The notes under the pieces are model-generated. The model saw nothing but the letters and a program-made list of their open reading frames with translations. It was not told where the DNA came from and ran no database searches. A stretch of DNA of 64,000 nt, taken from Bdellovibrionales bacterium. Its GTDB lineage: Bacteria; Bdellovibrionota; Bdellovibrionia; Bdellovibrionales; Bdellovibrionaceae. Below, one piece after another: positions 35,307 to 45,139 of this stretch (position 1 is the first letter of the stretch; each line of letters starts with the position of its first letter). The stretch is taken from contig SXSU01000112.1 of the NCBI GenBank assembly GCA_005793345.1, forward strand, positions 1 to 64,000, in the 5' to 3' direction. Made by a program: the position numbers and the translations under genes.

Positions 35307-36464
35307 TTAGTAAATAGATAAATAATTGTAATAAGCTGCGCAGGCTCCCTCTGTTGATACCATTGGTGCTCCTAAGGGTAGATCAGGTTTACAATTTTTT
35401 CCAAAATGAGTACATTGTGGGGGCTTTTTAATACCTTTCAGAATTTCTCCACACTCAGATTGAAATTTCAATGATGAACTAACTTTATTTAAAGGATTTA
35501 AAAATTGATATATAGTTTTAGCTTGATTATCATGGTTATTATTATTTAAAATTTGTTTTTTTATAAATTTATTTCTGGCATCATAATTAAGGTACTCATT
35601 CCTTAATATATACCCACTTTGAGGGATTACACCTAAACCTCGCCAACTTTGATCAGCAATCTTAAAAACTTTCTCAATTGCCTTCTTAGCAATTAAATTC
35701 CCCGTTTCAATTACTGATCTCGAATACTCGATATCAATTGAAGCAAACCCTGATTCTAATTGCTTGATCACTTTAAATAGTCCTAATAAAATATCCATAG
35801 GCTCAAAACCGGTCACAACAATTGGTCTATTGTATTTTGCTACAAGGGGTCTATACTCTTCAATACCCATAACTGTACAAACATGTCCAGCCGCTAAAAA
35901 TCCATCAATTTTAGAATTATCTGTATTAATTATCGCTTCGATAGCTGGGGGAACACGAACTTGAGAAACTAATACAGAAAAATTTTTTAAACCTAACGAA
36001 GCGGCTTGTAAAACAGCTAATGCATTTGGAGCCGTCGTGGTTTCAAAACCAATACTTAAAAATACAATTTCTTTATCTGGATTATTAATTGCAATTTGTA
36101 TTGCATCCAGTGGTGAATAAACAATTTTTATATCGCTTCCATTAGCCCTGGCTTGTAATAATGAACCATACTGAGAAGGAACTCTCAACATATCTCCAAA
36201 ACTTGTCATAATTACATTGGGAATTTTTGATATTAAAATAGCTTCATCAAGAGTAGCCTCAGGAGTCACACAAACTGGGCATCCAGGGCCATGTATTAAA
36301 TTTATTTTATCTGGCAAAAGTTTAATCAGCTGATATTTAACTATTGTATGAGTTTGTCCACCACAAACTTCCATAATATTCCATGCCTGTTTTGTTGACT
36401 TGTGGATTTGAGCGAGAATATTTTTTACAGAATCAGGATCACGAAATTCGTTGATATATTTCAT
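35307..36464 (-). CDS. hypD: HypD iron-sulfur scaffold protein for the Fe(CN)2CO moiety
   Basis: The protein has 385 residues. The conserved motifs are VCGGQTHTIVKYQL, HGPGCPVCVTP and GFETTTAP. The C-terminal Cys cluster is CTHFGKNCKPDLPLGAPMVS, then EGACAAYY, and carries the [4Fe-4S] ligands. HypD assembles the Fe(CN)2CO unit with HypC. It follows hypC by 23 bp. Confidence 0.96.
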   Translation of the reverse strand: MKYINEFRDPDSVKNILAQIHKSTKQAWNIMEVCGGQTHTIVKYQLIKLLPDKINLIHGPGCPVCVTPEATLDEAILISKIPNVIMTSFGDMLRVPSQYGSLLQARANGSDIKIVYSPLDAIQIAINNPDKEIVFLSIGFETTTAPNALAVLQAASLGLKNFSVLVSQVRVPPAIEAIINTDNSKIDGFLAAGHVCTVMGIEEYRPLVAKYNRPIVVTGFEPMDILLGLFKVIKQLESGFASIDIEYSRSVIETGNLIAKKAIEKVFKIADQSWRGLGVIPQSGYILRNEYLNYDARNKFIKKQILNNNNHDNQAKTIYQFLNPLNKVSSSLKFQSECGEILKGIKKPPQCTHFGKNCKPDLPLGAPMVSTEGACAAYYNYLSIY

Positions 36465-36487
36465 TTCTATAATCCCCCTTCGAATTT

Positions 36488-36739
36488 TTATTTTGTTTCT
36501 ACTAAACTCTCTTCAGTTAGTTCTTGAAATGATTTGATAGTCGCAATTGCTTCTTGTTCATCTAATTTTTGCAGAGCAACTCCCGCATGAACAATGACAT
36601 AGTCACCAATCTTTAAATCATTTAAAAATGAAATATTAATTTTTTTTATTATACCTTCAAAACTAACTTCTGCAGTATCTAAAAGATGATTATTAGTATA
36701 AATTAATTTTTCAATTTTTCCCGGTAAAGCTAAACACAT
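36488..36739 (-). CDS. hypC: HypC hydrogenase maturation chaperone
   Basis: The protein has 83 residues and starts MCLALPGKIEKL, in which Cys2 is the essential iron-binding residue of HypC. GDYVIVHAGVALQKLDEQEA is the family core. It binds the large-subunit precursor and HypD. It is divergent from hypB, with 72 bp between the start codons. Confidence 0.95.
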   Translation of the reverse strand: MCLALPGKIEKLIYTNNHLLDTAEVSFEGIIKKINISFLNDLKIGDYVIVHAGVALQKLDEQEAIATIKSFQELTEESLVETK

Positions 36740-36811
36740 ATAGTATCCTTGATTTTAGCTAAAATATACGCTCTTATGGTAAAAACACAAACTAAAGTTT
36801 GGAGAATGATC

Positions 36812-37648
36812 ATGTGCAAAACCTGTGGATGTGATGAAGGACAAAAAACGTTTTGGTCACAGCAAAATATAGAGAACAAACATAGTCATGATCACGACAA
36901 TGACCATGACTTTGATCATAATCATCACCACCACCATCATCATCATCAACAGGAAAATTCTCACACCCACGATCATGCTCAGATGTATAAAAAAGTAAAT
37001 TCAAATAAAATCCAAATGCATGATAATATTTTATCTAATAACGATAATATCGCTACACAAAATCGACAGTATTTTGTAAATAATAATATTACAACTATTA
37101 ATATAATGAGCTCTCCAGGTTCTGGTAAAACAAGTCTTCTCACAAAAACTTTATCTGAATTAAACAAAAGCAATCTTCCAGTTGCAAGTCTTGTCGGTGA
37201 TCAAACGACAGATCTAGATGGTCAACGCTTAAAGGAATCTGCTACATGGGTTCATCAAATTAATACGTATAGTAGCTGTCATCTCGACGCCAAACATATT
37301 CAAAACGCAATTCCATTATTACCCGGAGACTTAAATCCTAAATTTTTATTCATTGAAAATGTTGGGAACTTAGTCTGTCCTGCGGCCTTTGATTTGGGAG
37401 AACAAATTAAAGTCGCTTTGCTCTCGTGTCCAGAGGGTGAAGATAAAGTTTTAAAATATCCCGTAATGTTTCATCTTGCTCACATTGTGATATTAACAAA
37501 AATTGATTTAATTCCACACCTCAAGTGGGACCATAGTCTTTTTAAACATAATCTCAAAAAAATAAATCCTGTCGCTAGATATTTTGAACTCAGCAGCCAA
37601 ACAGGACAGGGTATGATTGAGTGGACCCAATTTTTAAAAACAATTTAG
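36812..37648 (+). CDS. hypB: HypB nickel-binding GTPase
   Basis: The ATG at 36812 follows TTGGAGAATGATC and gives 278 residues. The N-terminal CKTCGCDEGQ is the high-affinity nickel motif. It is followed by a His-rich stretch with a run of His residues near 36930-36950 that can store nickel. The GTPase domain has the P-loop SSPGSGKTS, ENVGNLVCPAAFDLGE and TKIDLIPH. It supplies Ni to the hydrogenase with HypA. It is the only hyp gene on the plus strand. Confidence 0.96.
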   Translation: MCKTCGCDEGQKTFWSQQNIENKHSHDHDNDHDFDHNHHHHHHHHQQENSHTHDHAQMYKKVNSNKIQMHDNILSNNDNIATQNRQYFVNNNITTINIMSSPGSGKTSLLTKTLSELNKSNLPVASLVGDQTTDLDGQRLKESATWVHQINTYSSCHLDAKHIQNAIPLLPGDLNPKFLFIENVGNLVCPAAFDLGEQIKVALLSCPEGEDKVLKYPVMFHLAHIVILTKIDLIPHLKWDHSLFKHNLKKINPVARYFELSSQTGQGMIEWTQFLKTI

Positions 37649-37681
37649 TAGAACTACCCATAGCCATTTATAATATGGAGA

Positions 37682-37778
37682 GATTGAAAAGCTCACCCAA
37701 CAAACTGGAAGGTTTCTGCTTTAAATTAAGTTTGAGTTGATCAGCGAATCTGACCAGACTTAATCAAAAGCAGTTATT
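37682..37778. repeat. degenerate three-hairpin repeat
   Basis: It keeps traces of hairpin B and its linker (GATTGAAAAGCTCACCCAAC) and the right arm of hairpin C (CAGACTTAATCAAAAGCAGT). It lies between the convergent hypB and 37781 genes, a terminator-like position. Confidence 0.5.
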
Positions 37779-37780
37779 TA

Positions 37781-39253
37781 TTACTTTTTCAAATCATTCA
37801 AGTAAACATATTCCGATACAATTGAGTTAAAATAATTTAAATACTCTGTTTCGTTAAATGTTTCATAACTTCTATAAAATATATTTTTAAATTCATCAGG
37901 CGTGGATTTATTATTTAAGGTAAGTGATATTTTATTAACTGCATAACTATTGTTTGTATAATATTCTCTAAAATCAATTTGAAGTTTAATTTTATTATCA
38001 TCCGCATTGGAAATTAATACTTTATCAATTGCAATGGATCTCTTCCGTTGAGAATGAAATTTAGTTAAGTCTTCCCATTTTAAACTATTTTTTTTCATTG
38101 TTATAAATTCAAGTAAAAATGAAATATCAAGATTTGTGGAAATTTGCGGACTTACTTTATTAATAGAAATCAATCTATATTCAATATCTTGTTTAAAAAT
38201 AAAATACAATTGCCCATTTGAATCTTTGATCTGATAGATTTCAGGATAAAATTCTCCACCATACTTTTGAAATTTTGTTTGCAAAAATAATTTATTTTCT
38301 TTAAAAAAATAATAATAAGAATTACTATCAGTAAATAAAGTGAAAGTATCAGCTAATTTAGTCCATCCAAACTTTCCAGGACTTGGAATTGGGAATAAAT
38401 TTCGATTTATACGAGGATTTTGTTCTAAGTTTAAGTTATCGCTTTCAAGTTTTGAATACGAAATTTGTTCAATATTAAAACTATATTCATTTAAATAATT
38501 AACGGAATCATCAAATTTTAGTAAAAACTTAATATTAAGATTATCTTTATTTGAAAATTCAATTATAGTAGATTCTCGATCAGAAATTAGTCCTGTAATA
38601 ATTATATTATCTTTTTTTAATGAACTATCTAATTTTGACAATTTATTAACAACATCAGTATATGGTACTTGGAATCGATATTTACTTTTCCAAATAGTTA
38701 AATATGTTTTACTTAAATAAGGAGTGAAATCTGAATTGCTGTATTGTAGGGACTGGTATGTCAAAATCGAAACTACAGTTTTATTTTTATTGAAGATTTG
38801 AAAGTTATTTTGTTCATTAAAAGAATTTCCAAATAAACTTGTTTTTTTAGCTGTACCCCAGTAATTCTTGCCAAATGTAACATCGATAGGTATTTTAAAA
38901 AATTTATTTATATTTTCAGTGGGGATCAAGACATCTCCATAGTGAGATTCATTTTCACTCATCGTTGGATTAATAACTAAAATATTTCCATTAGTATCAA
39001 TAAAATATTGTTTTGATTTCTGACTTCTATCTATTGGCTCAGTTAAATCATTAATCTCCAAATCTACTAAATTATCATCAATATTTTTAGAACTATTTGA
39101 AAATAAGGTTTGACAGGTTGAAGCTATATTTGCTTCAGCAGAATTTATAATTTGTAAATTTAATAAGATATATAATCCAACATAAAAATAAACGTTTGCG
39201 CTAAAAAAAATTTTTTTAGTCATATTCATTTTCATCTTCATCTTCATCTCCAT
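37781..39253 (-). CDS. large exported protein of unknown function
   Basis: The protein has about 490 residues. The start is ambiguous because the 5' end reads as six in-frame Met codons separated by GAG/AAG-type codons (MEMKMKMKMNM), and the purine-rich stretch can act as ribosome site for the later ones. The signal peptide is YFYVGLYILLNLQIINSAEA. The mature part is Asn/Lys/Tyr-rich, strand-rich and has one Cys; no domain is recognised. Its place between hydrogenase genes may be incidental. Confidence 0.6.
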   Translation of the reverse strand: MEMKMKMKMNMTKKIFFSANVYFYVGLYILLNLQIINSAEANIASTCQTLFSNSSKNIDDNLVDLEINDLTEPIDRSQKSKQYFIDTNGNILVINPTMSENESHYGDVLIPTENINKFFKIPIDVTFGKNYWGTAKKTSLFGNSFNEQNNFQIFNKNKTVVSILTYQSLQYSNSDFTPYLSKTYLTIWKSKYRFQVPYTDVVNKLSKLDSSLKKDNIIITGLISDRESTIIEFSNKDNLNIKFLLKFDDSVNYLNEYSFNIEQISYSKLESDNLNLEQNPRINRNLFPIPSPGKFGWTKLADTFTLFTDSNSYYYFFKENKLFLQTKFQKYGGEFYPEIYQIKDSNGQLYFIFKQDIEYRLISINKVSPQISTNLDISFLLEFITMKKNSLKWEDLTKFHSQRKRSIAIDKVLISNADDNKIKLQIDFREYYTNNSYAVNKISLTLNNKSTPDEFKNIFYRSYETFNETEYLNYFNSIVSEYVYLNDLKK

Positions 39254-39404
39254 ACTAGAAAAACAAACACATCAAGAGAGTAATATATATCAATAACGAA
39301 ATTTTTAATACTGTAGATTTGAAGACATATCTGTAATACTTATATGTCAAAAAAATTAACAATCGTAGTTCTTTTTACAATTATAAACAAACAAATCATA
39401 AGAC

Positions 39405-40937
39405 TTATTTAAGAACAGCTATTTTAGAAAATGTTTTACAAGCATAATCATACTCTTCCCACCACCCTTTTATAATGTCCATACTTCCTATTCGAGGTTC
39501 ATCGCCAATTCCTGCTAATTTTAAATATTCTTTTAGAAGAGGTTTAAAGTGTGGGTGCGCACAATTTTCAATAATTGATTGGGCACGTTTAATTGGTGAA
39601 ATAATATCGGTGTTAACCATGATCCCTTGTTCTGTCACAATACATTTTATATCGTGTTCAGTATGATCGATATGTCGAACATAGGGCATGATACTACTAA
39701 CAACTCGTCCATCTTTTAGCTTTCTCACAGATGGAATATGAATAATACTTAAATAAGAATTTCGTAAAAAATCGCCGCTACCGCCAAGACCATTCACAAT
39801 ACAAGAGCCATCTACATGAGTTGAATTTGCATGCCCATAAAGATCCACTTCAATACAGCTATTCATAGCAATTACAAACAAGCGACTAATTATCTCAGGA
39901 GCATTAGATAACCAAGTTGGTCGTAAAATAATACGTTGTTTACATTTTTCAAATGAATTAAAAAACTGTAACCATCCTTCATTTGAAAATGAAAGTGCCG
40001 TGGCCGATGCCACATCAAATTTATCTTCGTCTTCAGTAAACTTTAGCATTCCGTCTTGGAACACTTCAGTCCAAAAGCTTATTTTTTGAAATGGAGAATT
40101 AGCAAGTTCACTGACAATTGCGTTGGCGATATTTCCAACTCCTGATTGAAGGGGCGGAAGCCTATCCCCCCAGTTGTACAGTTTTTTACAACTTTCAAGA
40201 TATCCAATAATGTTCTCAGCAATTTTTTTATCGATTTCTGTGGTAGGTTTAAATGTTACACCATAATCTAATTGCTTTGATTCAACAATAGCGACAACTT
40301 TATTCCAATTTATTTTTATTTGAAAGGATCCTGCACGTTCACTCACATCAGAAATTGGAATGGGTAGACCATGATGAGGAAAAACTTGAGGTAAAATTAA
40401 ATCATGAAAACCAGAGTAATCTGGACCTTCTGTATTTATTTCTAATATTATTTTTTTAGCTTTTGTGAGAGCTTCAAATGATATCCCTACAGAGGAGGTT
40501 AAAATAATACCCCCATCCTCTGTAATTTTAGAAATTTCAACCACTGCAAAATCAATTTTGCCATAAAACCCATACATTAAATTTCGCGAAAAATGCGATA
40601 AATGAATATCACTATAATCCATTGTATGGGCTATTATGCGTTTACGAGATTCAATGGAAGACATATAGGGGGCACGCTTACTTACAAAGGGGGCAATGCA
40701 TTTTTCTACTTCCTCTGAAAGAGAGGCCCCACTTAAAAGTGTGATTTGAAACTCAGGATGCGTTTTACTCCAAAAATTTCCCAGTGCAGGAATAAAACTT
40801 TTAGGTTCCCCGGATTTTGTAAATCCACTAATTGCAAGAACAGATTTATTAGGAATAAGTTTTACAGCATCTTCAACCGAAATAATTTTTTTCAACAAAT
40901 CTTTTTTATCAATACAATTATCCAAAGTTCGACTCAT
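39405..40937 (-). CDS. acetyl-CoA hydrolase/CoA-transferase family protein
   Basis: The ATG at 40937 follows GAAGGATTATTTT (510 residues). The N-terminal VLAISGFTKSGEPKSFIPAL and the C-terminal GLGGSGDFLRNSYLSI match the Ach1/succinyl-CoA:acetate CoA-transferase family. The catalytic Glu is in FWTEVFQDGML, and EQGIMVNT is a conserved active-site loop. It moves CoA between short acyl groups such as acetate, propionate or succinate. It lies downstream of the MerR-type gene on the same strand. Confidence 0.88.
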   Translation of the reverse strand: MSRTLDNCIDKKDLLKKIISVEDAVKLIPNKSVLAISGFTKSGEPKSFIPALGNFWSKTHPEFQITLLSGASLSEEVEKCIAPFVSKRAPYMSSIESRKRIIAHTMDYSDIHLSHFSRNLMYGFYGKIDFAVVEISKITEDGGIILTSSVGISFEALTKAKKIILEINTEGPDYSGFHDLILPQVFPHHGLPIPISDVSERAGSFQIKINWNKVVAIVESKQLDYGVTFKPTTEIDKKIAENIIGYLESCKKLYNWGDRLPPLQSGVGNIANAIVSELANSPFQKISFWTEVFQDGMLKFTEDEDKFDVASATALSFSNEGWLQFFNSFEKCKQRIILRPTWLSNAPEIISRLFVIAMNSCIEVDLYGHANSTHVDGSCIVNGLGGSGDFLRNSYLSIIHIPSVRKLKDGRVVSSIMPYVRHIDHTEHDIKCIVTEQGIMVNTDIISPIKRAQSIIENCAHPHFKPLLKEYLKLAGIGDEPRIGSMDIIKGWWEEYDYACKTFSKIAVLK

Positions 40938-40969
40938 AAAATAATCCTTCAAAAAAAACAAATGCTTGT

Positions 40970-41010
40970 GATTATTCTTGATATAATCACGCTAGCCGAT
41001 CAGGCTTACT
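40970..41010. repeat. partial hairpin C of the dispersed repeat
   Basis: TGCTTGTGATTATTCTTGAT, then ATAATCACGC and CGATCAGGCTTA keep the left arm and inner stem, with changes. It lies between the MerR and CoA-transferase genes. Confidence 0.5.
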
Positions 41011-41072
41011 TATATTTGTGTATTATATTTATTTACGCAACTCAAAAGTAAACATGTTTAATGTTTAATGAT

Positions 41073-42584
41073 TCAAGCTTCAAAGTATCGAACACCCTTT
41101 TCTACATATCCAAACTCTTGCCAAATTATTTCGTTTTTTGTTTCCCAATCCTCTAAAGTATTAATGTATATTTCGGGCCAAAGTGATTTAAGAATTGCCG
41201 ATCGTTTTATAAACCAAAATTGCGAAGCCAAATGACTTTTTAAGAATACTGTTTTTACACTTTCTAAAAGTAATTTTTTTAGGTGATCATCTTTTAATTT
41301 CATAAATTGAGTATATTCTTCAGAATCAAAATTTGATTTTTTTATTGCATTAAAAATTTGAAGTCCTTCCCTAAAATTAAAATTTGAATTGTCACATAGT
41401 ATTCTTAGCCAATCCTCTCGCCAAAGGAGTAGACCATGAGTTGTGTGAAGTATTTCTTGACTGGATACTTTAAGAAAATCAAAATATACTTTATGTTTCT
41501 TTAATGACTTATACAAATTAAGTTTTTCTATACCGAACATCTCATATAAAAACCCAATATTTAAAATATCCTCACTTGTATTTAGATCATAATCTTTTAT
41601 CCAGGACTCAAATTCTTCTTGATTGCGATATAATTTTTGTTGATCTTTTGAATTTAAATTTTTAAACGCTGTAAAATTAGGACTCCAGTCATAACTCCAA
41701 ATTCCTCGCAATGTATTTTGTTTAAATGCAGAAGTTATTGCTTTATGATCATCTGAAAAGCATTCAAAATCAATTACACCAACTTGTTTTTGAACTAAGT
41801 TTAAAATATCCAGAAATGGACACTTAAAAGCAATTATTTGATAATTAATTTCTTCACTCAAAATTTTACAAAATTGTCCGATTTCTTTTGAGCGAGTAAA
41901 CTCAACATCAAACCATAGAGATCCTGCCCCTGAAAACATTTCTGGTATGAGATTAAACTTTAAGGGATTCAACTGACTTAATCCTTCACTATACAATATC
42001 AGACTTGAAGGGGACATCCCTCTCAATGGACCAAGCAAAATGTTTAAATCTTTAGCCTTGCTAGTTATTCTATGAATAGATTTTACTAAACTCAATTGTT
42101 GGGAAGTTAAATATTTAATCTCATTCTTTAACTTTTCATCGACTACTTGGGATGGAAGAATACCTTTTCTTTTTAACCCTTGAATTCCATGTTCAAATAA
42201 ATTTTCCATAATAAAACTCCTCTGTATTTTAGATAGTTCTAATCCTTTTGTTAGTGAGGTCAAAATGGAGGTAATTTCTTTTTTTTGAACACACATTTTT
42301 ACTTGTGAAATCTCAATAGCTTGTAATCTTTGTTCAAGCAGACTTTTTATTGTTGACTGCTGGGGACAACGAATTAGATTTTTAATATCTTCTAATGCAA
42401 AACCAAGACTTTTATATTCAATTATTTTTTGTGAAAGTAAAAGTTGATCATTTGAGTAAAATCGATAAAAGTTTTTTCCTCTCATTTCAGGAACGAGAAG
42501 CTCAATTTCTTGATAATATCGAAGTGCTTTAATACTTAGTCCAGACAATTTACTAAAGCGACCAATGGAATAATAATTTTTCAT
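41073..42584 (-). CDS. MerR-type regulator with a very long C-terminal domain
   Basis: The ATG at 42584 follows GAGGTTATACAA (503 residues). The MerR winged helix is IGRFSKLSGLSIKALRYYQE, then ELLVPEMRG and FALEDIKNLI. The C-terminal part of about 380 residues is far longer than in ordinary MerR proteins and does not match a ligand domain I know. It contains a mixed alpha/beta region (QIIAFKCPFLDILNLVQK). Its gene lies between hoxW and the CoA-transferase gene, so it may control one of them (inference). Confidence 0.75.
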   Translation of the reverse strand: MKNYYSIGRFSKLSGLSIKALRYYQEIELLVPEMRGKNFYRFYSNDQLLLSQKIIEYKSLGFALEDIKNLIRCPQQSTIKSLLEQRLQAIEISQVKMCVQKKEITSILTSLTKGLELSKIQRSFIMENLFEHGIQGLKRKGILPSQVVDEKLKNEIKYLTSQQLSLVKSIHRITSKAKDLNILLGPLRGMSPSSLILYSEGLSQLNPLKFNLIPEMFSGAGSLWFDVEFTRSKEIGQFCKILSEEINYQIIAFKCPFLDILNLVQKQVGVIDFECFSDDHKAITSAFKQNTLRGIWSYDWSPNFTAFKNLNSKDQQKLYRNQEEFESWIKDYDLNTSEDILNIGFLYEMFGIEKLNLYKSLKKHKVYFDFLKVSSQEILHTTHGLLLWREDWLRILCDNSNFNFREGLQIFNAIKKSNFDSEEYTQFMKLKDDHLKKLLLESVKTVFLKSHLASQFWFIKRSAILKSLWPEIYINTLEDWETKNEIIWQEFGYVEKGVRYFEA

Positions 42585-42662
42585 TTGTATAACCTCTAAC
42601 ATAGTTTTGAGGTATCCAGTAACTGGAGAGTAAAGCATTAAGTTTACTTAACTCTTTGAGTT

Positions 42663-42802
42663 ATTATGAAAATACAAACTATAGTTTGGATTTTCATAAT
42701 ACTGGGTGATTCAAAAATCACCCCCAACAACAAGAAAATAACTGCTCGTGATTATGTCTGATAAAATTGCGAAGCAATCAGACTTAATCATGAGCGTTTA
42801 TT
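42663..42802. repeat. three-hairpin dispersed repeat, full copy
   Basis: Hairpin A (TTATGAAAATACAAACT/AGTTTGGATTTTCATAA), hairpin B (GGGTGATT/AATCACCC), the linker AACAAGAAAATAA and hairpin C are all present. The inner stem reads ATTGCGAAGCAAT where other copies have ATCGCGAAGCGAT, a paired change. It lies 3' of hoxW and 5' of the MerR gene. Confidence 0.9.
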
Positions 42803-42964
42803 TAGATTTTAAAATATCGAAATAAATAGCGCCATTCTATTTAAATAAAACGATATTTAATATATTATAGTATATTTATAGATTAATTTATAATTACTTA
42901 TAACATATTATATAAATCCAAAGACAGCTTACTTTTAGTAGTCAACCTATTGAAATTAGTCCAT

Positions 42965-43423
42965 TCAACCTTTCATCAAATTTTGAATAACGTTTATTGA
43001 TTCCATTAAATTGGACTTTGCCCTTGTTGAGAGTTGATTATTGATCCCCCACTCATAGCCAGGAATTGCTAGCAAATAGGACTTTGGTTTTTTATTGTAA
43101 AGTTGTTCGCATAATCCAAGTACACTTTCCATACTCATTGCATGGGTCGTGAAAGAAATTTCTGAACTTGATTGAAGTTCAAGAAATTCACATGGAGTTT
43201 TTGCCTCTGGTGATTGAGTTGCATCAATAAAAATAACTAAATCATAATTTGAAATTTCAAGAGCATCTTCGATATTCAGTTGATAATTGGATTGTAATTT
43301 AATATTTGGAGACAAATTTATTTTTTCTAGTACATCTATAAAGTAAATTCCTAATCCGTCGTCTTCTCGACCTACATTTCCGATCCCATAAAATAAAACT
43401 CTTTTATCGGATCCAATTCTCAA
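42965..43423 (-). CDS. hoxW: hydrogenase maturation protease, HoxW type
   Basis: The protein has 152 residues. The motifs are GIGNVGREDDGLG, FIDATQSP and THAMSMESV. They supply the acidic residues and His that bind nickel in the HyaD/HybD/HoxW protease fold. It removes the C-terminal tail of the large subunit after metal insertion. It follows hoxH at the end of the hox operon. Confidence 0.9.
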   Translation of the reverse strand: MRIGSDKRVLFYGIGNVGREDDGLGIYFIDVLEKINLSPNIKLQSNYQLNIEDALEISNYDLVIFIDATQSPEAKTPCEFLELQSSSEISFTTHAMSMESVLGLCEQLYNKKPKSYLLAIPGYEWGINNQLSTRAKSNLMESINVIQNLMKG

Positions 43424-43551
43424 CTTTTAACCCCTATAAGATATTTCAAAATAAATTTTTTGGTAATGAACAATTTGAATCTCCTTTTTAGCATTATGAT
43501 TCTAACTTTTTTAGAACTTTACTCTGAATTATTAATTCTGTTTTTGAATGT

Positions 43552-45018
43552 TTATATATTTTTAACTTTACGATCTAATATATTATCTTTGTGGTCTAGC
43601 AGATCAATCATCAAGGGCATTTGTCCAACAGCATGAGTTGCACAACTCAGGCAAGGATCATAAGCACGAATGGCAACTTCAACTTGATTTAACATACTCT
43701 CTGGAATTTCTTTACTTCCGCTAATAATATTGTTTGCCACCCAGTTAACCGCGCGATTGATGCCTTCATTATTACTTGTCGTTGAAACAATTAAATTACA
43801 CATCGTAATTAAATCATTTTTATCCACACGATAGTGATGAAATAAAGTTCCCCTGGGGGCCTCGATCACTCCTACTCCTTCTCCAGTTCGAACTCCTGTT
43901 TTTACCAGTTCACCTTCGCTATACAAGTCAGGATCGTTGAGCAAATCTCGCATCACTTCAGCAGCATGAAGAGTTTCAATTAAACGCGCCCAATGCATTA
44001 ACATTGAATTTCCGTTGGGTTTTCCATTTGAATATTTTTTGTAAACTTCAAATTCTTTTTGCGCTAATGGCGTTGGTATAAAATCACAGGTGTTAAGACG
44101 CGCTAGGGGACCAACTCGGTACCATCCCTTTTCTGGTCCAATACTTTTTATAAATGGAAATTTCATGTAAGTCCAATTGCGAACTTCTTCAGAAATATAA
44201 TTTGTGTAGTCTTGATAATCCACATGATCAAATATTTTTTGTCCGTCGTGAGTAATGGACCGAAGTCCGCCATGATACAAATCTAATGCACCATCTTTTC
44301 GAACTAAACTTAAATAATTAGACTCGAAATTTGCAAATCCATCGATAAAACTTTGATGGGTTTTATGATACTGTTTAAAAATCTCTAAACCTTCTTGTGC
44401 CCATTCCACCATGAGATCAGCATTAAATTCTAAATTAGTAGGATTTAAAAAAAAGTTTTTTTCATCCATTGTTAAATGACGATTTATTCCACCAGGAATA
44501 GCTCCAGTTCCATGAACTTTTTTTCCTGCAGTGACTTTAATAATTTCTTGACCAAACTTTCTCATCAGTACGGCTTTTTTAGCAAGATCAGGAAACGAAT
44601 TAATCACGCCGACAATATTTCTTTTTACAGGGTCTGCATCAAAACCAAATAGTAAATCTGGTGCCGCTAAATAAAAAAAATGTAAAACATGGGACTGAAA
44701 AAACTGTCCATAATGCATAAGTCGACGCATTTTTTCTGCTATTGGTGTGAGTTGTTCTGATGGCACTCCTATAACATGGTCCATAGCCTTAGCGGCACAG
44801 AGATGATGACTAACTGGACAAATCCCACACAGACGTTGCACTAAAACAATGGCCTCCCAATAGGGATGACCTTGCACAAATCGTTCAAACCCACGAAACT
44901 CTACAACATGCAATCGAGATTCGATCACATTGTTGTTCTCGTCTAGTTTAATAGTGACTTTTCCATGACCTTCAACACGAGTAACAGGATCAATAGTAAT
45001 TTTTTTTGTCATCATCAT
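43552..45018 (-). CDS. hoxH: NAD-reducing [NiFe]-hydrogenase large subunit HoxH
   Basis: The protein has 488 residues. The N-terminal [NiFe] motif is RLCGICPVSHH (C64, C67). The C-terminal motif is DPCLSCATH (C456, C459). The tail after His462 has 26 residues and should be removed by the protease, in good agreement with HoxH of known group 3d enzymes. RVEGHGKVT is the usual N-terminal signature. It binds H2 at the [NiFe] site in the cytoplasm. Confidence 0.96.
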   Translation of the reverse strand: MMMTKKITIDPVTRVEGHGKVTIKLDENNNVIESRLHVVEFRGFERFVQGHPYWEAIVLVQRLCGICPVSHHLCAAKAMDHVIGVPSEQLTPIAEKMRRLMHYGQFFQSHVLHFFYLAAPDLLFGFDADPVKRNIVGVINSFPDLAKKAVLMRKFGQEIIKVTAGKKVHGTGAIPGGINRHLTMDEKNFFLNPTNLEFNADLMVEWAQEGLEIFKQYHKTHQSFIDGFANFESNYLSLVRKDGALDLYHGGLRSITHDGQKIFDHVDYQDYTNYISEEVRNWTYMKFPFIKSIGPEKGWYRVGPLARLNTCDFIPTPLAQKEFEVYKKYSNGKPNGNSMLMHWARLIETLHAAEVMRDLLNDPDLYSEGELVKTGVRTGEGVGVIEAPRGTLFHHYRVDKNDLITMCNLIVSTTSNNEGINRAVNWVANNIISGSKEIPESMLNQVEVAIRAYDPCLSCATHAVGQMPLMIDLLDHKDNILDRKVKNI

Positions 45019-45139
45019 AATTTTTATTGCCTTAATAATTAAGTTTTAAAATCTCTTAAATGTACTCTCATGAAATCATAATTTATACTTTTAACTGAAC
45101 TTTTAGTATTTATTATTTGCACAGAGATTCTTACAAATC

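Noticed and set aside
36900-36960. His-rich stretch as a simple DNA repeat only
   Set aside because: It is in frame in hypB and matches the His-rich nickel store known for this family.
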